Assembly (NCBI RefSeq): GCF_000208745.1
Contig: NC_030855.1
Coordinates: forward strand, 12,799,998-12,863,997
Direction: 5' to 3'
Length of the DNA stretch: 64,000 bases
Source: Theobroma cacao
Taxonomy: Eukaryota > Streptophyta > Magnoliopsida > Malvales > Malvaceae
The notes under the pieces were generated by a model. That model was not told the DNA's origin. It did not search any database and worked only from the letters and a program-made list of their open reading frames with translations. Below, piece by piece: positions 58,410 through 64,000 of this stretch; the first letter of the stretch is position 1; each line of letters begins with the position of its first letter. The position numbers were made by a program, and so were the translations under genes.

Positions 58410-58578
58410 GACCCGGCTATGTGCAAGTAGGAGTGCACATAAGCCGTTGCTGACTCGGCTATGTGCGAGTAGGAGTGCACATAAGCCATTGTTGACCCGG
58501 CTATGTGTGAGTGGGAGTGCACATAAGCCGTTGCTGACCCGGCTATATGCGAGTGGGAGTACGCATAAGCCGTTGCAT
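58410..58578 (+). repeat. 42-bp minisatellite, four units
   Basis: 'acccggctatgtg' starts at 58411, 58453 (as 'actcgg'), 58495 and 58537. Each unit also has 'gagtRggagtgcacataag' and 'ccgttgctg'. The period of 42 is divisible by three, so the repeat reads open in several frames without being a gene. Confidence 0.9.
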
Positions 58579-59765
58579 ATGAGATGATGATGTTGGGAGG
58601 GTGTACATGATGATTTATATATATATATATACATATATGGTATATGGTTGTAAATGCAAATATGTGAGCATTTGATTTGTTGAAATTTGAGAGTTTACAT
58701 GTGTTAATGTTGCTATTGTTATTTTAGCAGGATAACTTGTTTTAAAGGAAAATGAGACTTTTTCCTTGATGTTCTGACTCTCGCTGCAGCGAGAAACTCT
58801 CAGGTTTGAGGGCCTTCACCAAACCTGGTTCTTGCTGCAGCGAGAATGAAGTTCGCTGTAGCAAGAAACTTTCTGTCCATTTTGGCTAACTTGTGGGTTT
58901 TACTATATTTTTCGATTCTTTGGTACCATAGTTGAGTATGGATCTTTTAAGTGATTTACTCATGAGGGGTTTACATGAAGGGTTCTACTAAGAACTAGAA
59001 CAAATTGCATTGTTTTGAGAAAATGAGTGCATCATGATTTCGATAAACATTTCTTATGGTATGTTTGTTCCTTTCTTGTTCACTCACTGAGTTTATGCTC
59101 ACGGCTTTCAACTTCATGTTTTTAGATTAAGAGACAGCCGGTAACTAGGACGAGGTGTCCTCGTGGCTTGAATCCATCTTTTGGTAGGTCTCTCGGCATT
59201 CAGTAGCTGTACATTCGTTTGAGTCTCTCCGCTGGACATCGAGTCTCCTTTTGTTGTGTATAGACGAACCTAATGTGAATTATTAAGATACATGTGTAGA
59301 CAGTGTATATACACTTGTTTGGTATGCCAGTATGAAGTGGCAATGCTTAATATTATTTTGATTTTAAGTTGTAATATATGACTTAGTAGTTTATGATGGA
59401 ATGATGAACATGTCAGATTAATAGGCTTGCTTGGGCTTAGTGGACTACGTCCATTAGGCCCATGCACCGGTCATGACCCGGAATTTGGGTCGTGACATCA
59501 CGGGGCTTATAAATACCTACTTTAAGGATGCCAAAAGCATAAGATTAAGAGCTAGAAAAAAAGGGAAAAACAAATAGAGAATCAAAAGTAGAAAAATCAT
59601 TCCTTTGAGTAGCAAAGAATCAAGATCACATTTTTATTTCTAAGCTAAAACTTTTTGAGCTTGAATGTTCTTTCATCTTTCATCATGCTTGAAAAAGCTC
59701 TCATATTTTTGTACCTAAACAGCTCATTAGCCTTTATAAAGGTTTTAAGCTCATATTCCTTGAGA

Positions 59766-60040
59766 ATACACTATTGTTGGTGACACTTCCACGTAATAGG
59801 TAGTGTTAAGGTTATACCTCCTTAAAAAGGTAGTGTTAAGGTTATACCTCCAAGCAAAAGGTAGAGAGGTCATGCTTGATCCTTAAAAGAAATTTCGTTG
59901 TAGAGGTTGTGCTTGATTCTTAAAAGGCATTTGATTGTAGAGGTTGTGCTTGATCCTTAAAAGGCAATGGCTTGTAAAGGTTGATCCTAAAAAGGCAGTG
60001 ACTTTTGTATAGGTTCTGCTTGATCCTTGAAAGGTAGTTT
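59766..60040 (+). repeat. Minisatellite in the R/U5 part of the copia LTR
   Basis: Two units of 'aaggtagtgttaaggttata' and then about five irregular units of 'gtagaggttgtgcttgatcc' plus 'ttaaaaggca'. They lie downstream of the LTR TATA box, so they would be in the transcript leader. Confidence 0.8.
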
Positions 60041-60287
60041 ATAGTGGATTCGTATTCCTTGTGCTATCAAAGGAGAGGACATAGACATCAAAGGTTGAAC
60101 CTCTATAAAAACATGGCTGAGTGCTCTTTATTTTTTACATTTATTTTTCATTCAGCTTATACCCTATTTTTGCTACTCTGCTTTTTATACTTTTTACCTT
60201 GTTTAATTTTTTTTTAAGAAGGGATTTTTACTTCATAACCAATTCACCACCTCTTGGTTATTTTACTTTAAGCTTATTTATCTAACA

Positions 60288-60380
60288 ATTAGTATCAAAG
60301 CAGGTTCTTAAGTTAGTAGGTTTAACAGCCTTTAAGAGATCTTGATAAAAGCTTAGAGTATGAAAAATGGCATCTGCAAC
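60288..60380 (+). other. Primer-site-like stretch and leader after the copia LTR
   Basis: ATTAGTATCAAAGCAGG resembles the initiator-Met tRNA primer site with changes. A leader-like stretch leads to an ATG (60369) in 'aaaatggcatctgcaac'. The expected gag does not continue; instead the RRM-associated segment begins. Confidence 0.55.
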
Positions 60381-60790
60381 TTTGCCTTTGTTAAATATAG
60401 ATAGGAGGATTAAAGAAGGAGAGCCATCAACTTTGGCTTCAAACGAAGGGTGGATCGAAGAACCATGGTGATCAAAGAAGCCCATTATCACCCTTGATTC
60501 CATCCCTTTTTACCCCCCACTCGATAAAGTAGCTATCTTCTAGAAAAGAGTTAGTCAACCAGTCCATCAACTTTGGCTTCAAACGAAGGGTGGATCAAAG
60601 AAGCATGGTGATCAAAGAAGCTCATTATCACCCCTGATTCCATCCCTTTTTACCCCCTGCTCAATAAAGTAGCTATCCTCTAGAAAAGAGTTAGTCAACC
60701 AATTGGAAGTTAGGGGAAATGGTTCAAAAAGGCACTTATAAGGAATGTGCAGGAGTCGAACAAGAGGACACAAGATTCTCTAAAGTTGGA
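60381..60790 (+). repeat. Second copy of the RRM-associated segment, with internal 140-bp duplication
   Basis: It matches 55990-56275: 'ctttgcctttgttaaatata', 'agagccatcaa', 'gaagggtggat', 'agaaaagagttagtcaacca' and 'aaggaatgtgcaggag'. The section from 60424 is duplicated at 60564 (period 140). The frame is interrupted by stops. Confidence 0.7.
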
Positions 60791-60959
60791 TATTCCAAGA
60801 TCTAATATCTGTATTGACCAAGATGGTTGCACAAGTGAGAAAGGTGTGCTAAACTTAAATAGTTATATCTCAACCGAGGACCTTGAGTGGACTAGCAAGA
60901 GTGCATTTTAGAAATTAAGGGAAGGAACTCACTTATCAATTATGAAACCCCAACTTTGA

Positions 60960-61401
60960 AGTAAGGATAAAAACATAACTTAGCTTGGTGAGTTATTGTT
61001 TAATGTTTTCTGTCCAACATTTTTTAACATTTACAAATTATAAAATGCATGTTTTATTGAATAAATAAGCCTATTTGAGGTATAGGACCCATATAGAGTG
61101 AATTGGTCTTGTTTTGAACTCAAAAATAGCATTTTGTTAAGAAAATATTGATACATATTCATGAAGTATTGATACTTGAACCTAGAAAAGTCTTCTAATG
61201 AATGAAGTATTGATACTTTCCTTAAAGATATTGATACTTGTAAAGCTAGAGAGAAGTATAGATAGTTGCTCCAAAAGTATCGATACTTATGTCACGAATT
61301 TGAAAAAATAAAGGTAATATGGTCTTTTCACAAATAAAATAATACCTTAAACCCTCTAAAACCTCCTCAGATGTTTTTACACTTTCTTTCTTAACCTTTT
61401 T
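60960..61401 (+). repeat. LTR-like fragment with AGTATCGATACT palindromes
   Basis: 'tattgatacatattc', 'agtattgatactt' (several times), 'atattgatactt' and 'agtatcgatactt' cluster at 61147-61290. Composition and position suggest a remnant of another copia LTR, interrupted on the right by the element starting at 61402. Identity is not proven. Confidence 0.45.
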
Positions 61402-62499
61402 TGTCACATCCCAATTTCTGGAGGGATCGTGACTGGCAAATGAACCTACATAGATATAGCCCACTAGGCCCAAGCAAGCCTAAACCAATAATGTATGGGT
61501 TAGTCATCTATCACATTCACATATATTTCCATTCACAATTAAGAATATGCAAATAATTTATCAAGGCCACCACAATACGAAATTTCTCAACATAAAGTGT
61601 AGTTTCTATCTCATTTCATATAAATATTCACAATGTAATAACAATTGTCGTCCGGCACGTATCTTGTGCCAATGTTGCTATGGTTCATCAACCATTGTCT
61701 TATCGTTCACATGGACCCATATTTGAGACTCAACATAATGTGCGAAAGCATAAACAAATATGAGAATATCAACATTTATTTACATAACCAAGTTCATTAT
61801 CAACATAATAGTTCAAAAACTAAACTTGACACACTATGAAGTGTATGACGCTGAGAGGCTGGAAAAAAGGCTCTACCACTCTTACACCAATGAGCTAGGC
61901 TACTACTCAATAAGTCACCTAGCCAAGCAAGCTACTGATTTGTAAAATAAAATAAGAGAAAATAATGGGTGAGTCACAAAGACTTTGTGAGTGGATACAG
62001 GGAAAGATACAAGCTAAAGGGGAAAAGTTTTAGTACAAACCATCAATTTGTAATAAGCATGCATCTTTGCATAATCATAGATTTTTCATTTAAACCTTGG
62101 AAACTAATTAGCTGTAAATATAACAACATTCTGTCATATCAATTATCACATTTGATAAACACATTTATGAAATAAAAGATTGAGTATGTATGGAATCATA
62201 TGCATGAAAACAAAGATGTTATACGTTACCGGTATTAATTCCCTTGCAAGGGTTGATACCATATCTTCAATCTCGTTTTCTAGCATATAAAGATTCATAC
62301 TTGAATCATATATGATCCAATTCTAGGATCTACCACATAACATTTTCCTTTCATAATTAGTGAGTAAACAGTCATTCCTAAAATGGGGTTCAATTCAACG
62401 CAACATCATATGAATATAACGCATAAACAATGCATTATCTCATAGTTAGGTGGAATCTCCCATCACCAATATAACCACTTTTGCAAGAACATCAATACC

Positions 62500-62700
62500 A
62501 TGGTTTAGGGTCTCTCATATCCACCTTGTATACCATGTCAATCACTATGCCTCAATGGATTAGGACCCTTCGACGTTGCCTCGTATACCATCCCCGACAC
62601 TATTATAATCGACTAAGGCCCTTCAACTCCACCCCATTTACCATCCCCTCATCATGCATGATGAGTGTTGGGCCTTTCAGCTTCACTTATATGCACCAAC
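62500..62700 (-). repeat. Diverged ~68-bp tandem repeat in copy 5
   Basis: Four degenerate units recognised by 'tagg.tct/cct' and 'gtataccat', for example 'ccttgtataccatgtc', 'cctcgtataccatccc' and 'ccatttaccatcccc'. It sits in the same part of the element as the 42-bp minisatellite of copy 4. Confidence 0.6.
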
Positions 62701-63721
62701 CTCTCCATACATTAATCACACAATAGTACAACCATTCAACATTTCAAATATAACATTCACACATTAATCGTATAAAATTAACCATACATAATCACAAGTA
62801 TTCATAAATCAATGGGCAATGTCATGCATTTTCATTTCTCCATATCAATATCAATCAAGGGATATCATTTGTCCATACAAATCATATGATGTTTACAAGT
62901 CATTTCTCCTCTGCCATATCATGGGAAGATATTTTGAAGAGAAATCATTTGGAAGGGCTTGTCCCCCTTTGTTCAAAACTACTATATGGTAATATATTTA
63001 CTTACATAATAGATTGAAAACTTCTTCCAAAACATTTGAATAGGTATTCAAAACCAAGATTTTACAAACAATGTAGTGGTAAATAATCAATCAAAATATG
63101 CCCACTTCACGTATCCAAAATTTTGGAAAAGGTGTACCCACTCACGTAATTAGAGGCTTAATCTCTAGCTTCAATCACAACCCTTTTTCCAACGAACTCC
63201 TTAGAGTTTTCAATCGTTCCTAACATTTAATAATCATCACAATCAATATCTAGATTTAAAATTTCATAATACCAATCCTAAGCATTTTCAAAACTAGTCA
63301 AATTCGTCTGAAACTAATTCTCTAGCTTAAATCCATTACTACTTATCATAATAAATATTTAGAAACCCATAACTCCTTCATCCTTACCTAAAGTGAGCTT
63401 TGATGCTAAGGAAAATCACAAAACCTTAAGCTTTAGCAACCAATAGAAAAATCTAGGCATAAGGACAACATTTTTAGTTTTGGAAAATCAAGATTTAAAG
63501 ATTTCAAAGTTGAAAAATGTCATTTTGTTCATGAAAACCCAAAACCAAGCTTCCAAATCTTAAAAATAGTGATTTGGCTTGAAAATGGGTATGAAAGGGT
63601 TTAGGTTGAGAGAATACATAGCAAAAATGGCTAAGGGTCACAAATTTTCGTAAAATGTGACATATTTATAGGTTATGACGTGAAATACGTTTTTACCCCT
63701 TTTATTTTTTTGAAAGTGACA

Positions 63722-63925
63722 TCATTTATCGATAAATTGGGGTCATCTATTGATAGATGGACTTCAGGGTTCTTTTAAAAAGTTTTTGAGTTGTTATCTA
63801 TCGATAGATGGACACATCTATCGATAGATAGGCTCGATCTATCAATAGATGTTCTTCAATCCTCTTTAAAATACTTTTCTGTGTTTATCTATCAATAAAT
63901 GAAGAATATCTATCGATAGATCAGC
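63722..63925. repeat. Array of TCTATCGATAGA palindromes
   Basis: Perfect or near-perfect copies occur near 63728, 63746, 63798, 63817, 63837, 63888 and 63909. They are usually followed by 'tgg', 'tgaa' or 'tgttctt'. The same array is at 4291-4447. Confidence 0.85.
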
Positions 63926-64000
63926 TCCAATAAGCAAAAAGAAACGTTAAAAACTTGTCTAATTAGACTCCTTTTAACACTAAACTTTGCAAATCACCCT

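Larger units (their letters stand above)
57013..59497 (+). mobile_element. Solo-LTR-like element (copy 4) with perfect target duplication
   Basis: It begins TGTGAGACCTTGACC and ends GGGTCGTGACA. TCACG flanks it on both sides (57008-57012 and 59498-59502), a perfect 5-bp target duplication. This fixes both borders independently of similarity. No coding sequence; a 226-bp gap lies inside. A splice-donor-like GCAAG|GTGAGAAA lies near 57730 and an acceptor-like CATGTTTTTAG|A near 59125. The 3' terminus forms a hairpin, GTCATGACCC / GGGTCGTGAC. The sequence is far diverged from copies 2 and 3 but has the same order of signals. Confidence 0.85.
56279..60287 (+). mobile_element. Copia LTR (about 1.5 kb net) split by a solo-LTR-like insert
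   Basis: It begins TGTTAGTTTTACCC (56279) and ends TTATCTAACA (60287). A primer-site-like TTAGTATCAAAGCAGG follows directly, as in a 5' LTR read left to right. The insert 57013-59497 with its TSD removed leaves ~1.52 kb, within the range for SIRE-type LTRs. The left part has an array of GAATCGATTC palindromes (56450-56935). A TATA-like CTTATAAATACC lies at 59505-59516. A minisatellite occupies 59766-60040. The body beyond the primer site is not a recognisable gag. Confidence 0.75.
61402..64000 (-). mobile_element. Solo-LTR-like element (copy 5), reverse, runs off the window
   Basis: On the plus strand it starts TGTCACATCCC, so its 3' end (GGGATGTGACA) faces left. On the minus strand, TATA-like CCTATAAATATG lies near 63670, a near-consensus splice donor TTTAG|GTAAGGAT near 63392, and an acceptor-like tract ending ACAAATCAG near 61935. 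The 3' terminus folds as GTCACGATCCC / GGGATGTGAC. About 2.6 kb are visible without coding capacity. The far end has TCTATCGATAGA palindromes shared with 4195-4668. Confidence 0.7.

Noticed and set aside
58321..58587. 88-codon open frame over the minisatellite
   Set aside because: The unit length of 42 bp is a multiple of three, so several frames stay open on both strands. It lies in a non-coding element and shows only repeat-derived residues.
57013..59497. Helitron
   Set aside because: A terminal hairpin is present, but the ends are TG...CA with a 5-bp target duplication, not 5'-TC and CTRR-3' between A and T.
1..64000. tRNA, rRNA or organelle-derived DNA
   Set aside because: No cloverleaf, rRNA core or plastid/mitochondrial gene was recognised on either strand by reading. 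A covariance scan was not possible.

Overview
The window is nuclear DNA of a flowering plant, most likely a woody eudicot. The evidence is intron-bearing genes of plant-only families (NAC factor, plastid BADC protein, plant CCCH and RanBP2-type zinc fingers), AT-rich intergenic DNA, and dense nested Ty1/copia and Ty3/gypsy (Tat/Ogre-like) retrotransposons plus Lemi/pogo-type DNA transposons. The species cannot be fixed from the sequence. Two runs of N (45748-46284 and 58019-58244) and a single N (3420) are assembly gaps.

Layout. (1) 1-21 kb is repeat-dominated: the end of a solo-LTR-like element; the 3' end of a Tat/Ogre-like element with 141-bp tandem repeats and a 2.8-kb LTR; two deleted Lemi/pogo copies; a LINE 3' end; a long hairpin; two more solo-LTR-like elements (9644-12560 and 14667-17462, the second nested inside a pogo copy); and a decayed copia. 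(2) 23.4-50.2 kb is the gene island, all on the minus strand: a NAC pseudogene (23630-24533), a CCCH zinc-finger gene broken by one base (26908-28385), an intact NAC gene (30040-30945) that is the duplicate of the pseudogene, a nine-exon BADC gene (33036-38041), a nearly complete but decayed TNT1-like copia element (40898 into the gap), and a three-finger RanBP2-type zinc-finger gene (49053-49968). (3) 50.2-64 kb is repeat DNA again: a 390-bp tandem duplication, RRM-like fragments, a copia LTR split by another solo-LTR-like element with a perfect 5-bp target duplication, and a fifth such element running off the window in reverse orientation.

Functions. The BADC protein is a plastid subunit of acetyl-CoA carboxylase that lacks the biotin site and restrains fatty-acid synthesis. 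The NAC gene resembles the ANAC082/ANAC103 stress-response group. The two zinc-finger genes encode predicted RNA-binding proteins. They form no obvious pathway. The BADC and RanBP2 genes have counterparts that, from memory, carry adjacent locus numbers in Arabidopsis, so the copia between them is probably a later insertion.

The least explained material is the solo-LTR-like family. It has TG...CA ends, 5-bp target duplications, a conserved 3'-terminal hairpin, intron-like splice signals and no coding capacity. Also unexplained are arrays of short perfect palindromes, a different word in each repeat family, seen at five places or more.
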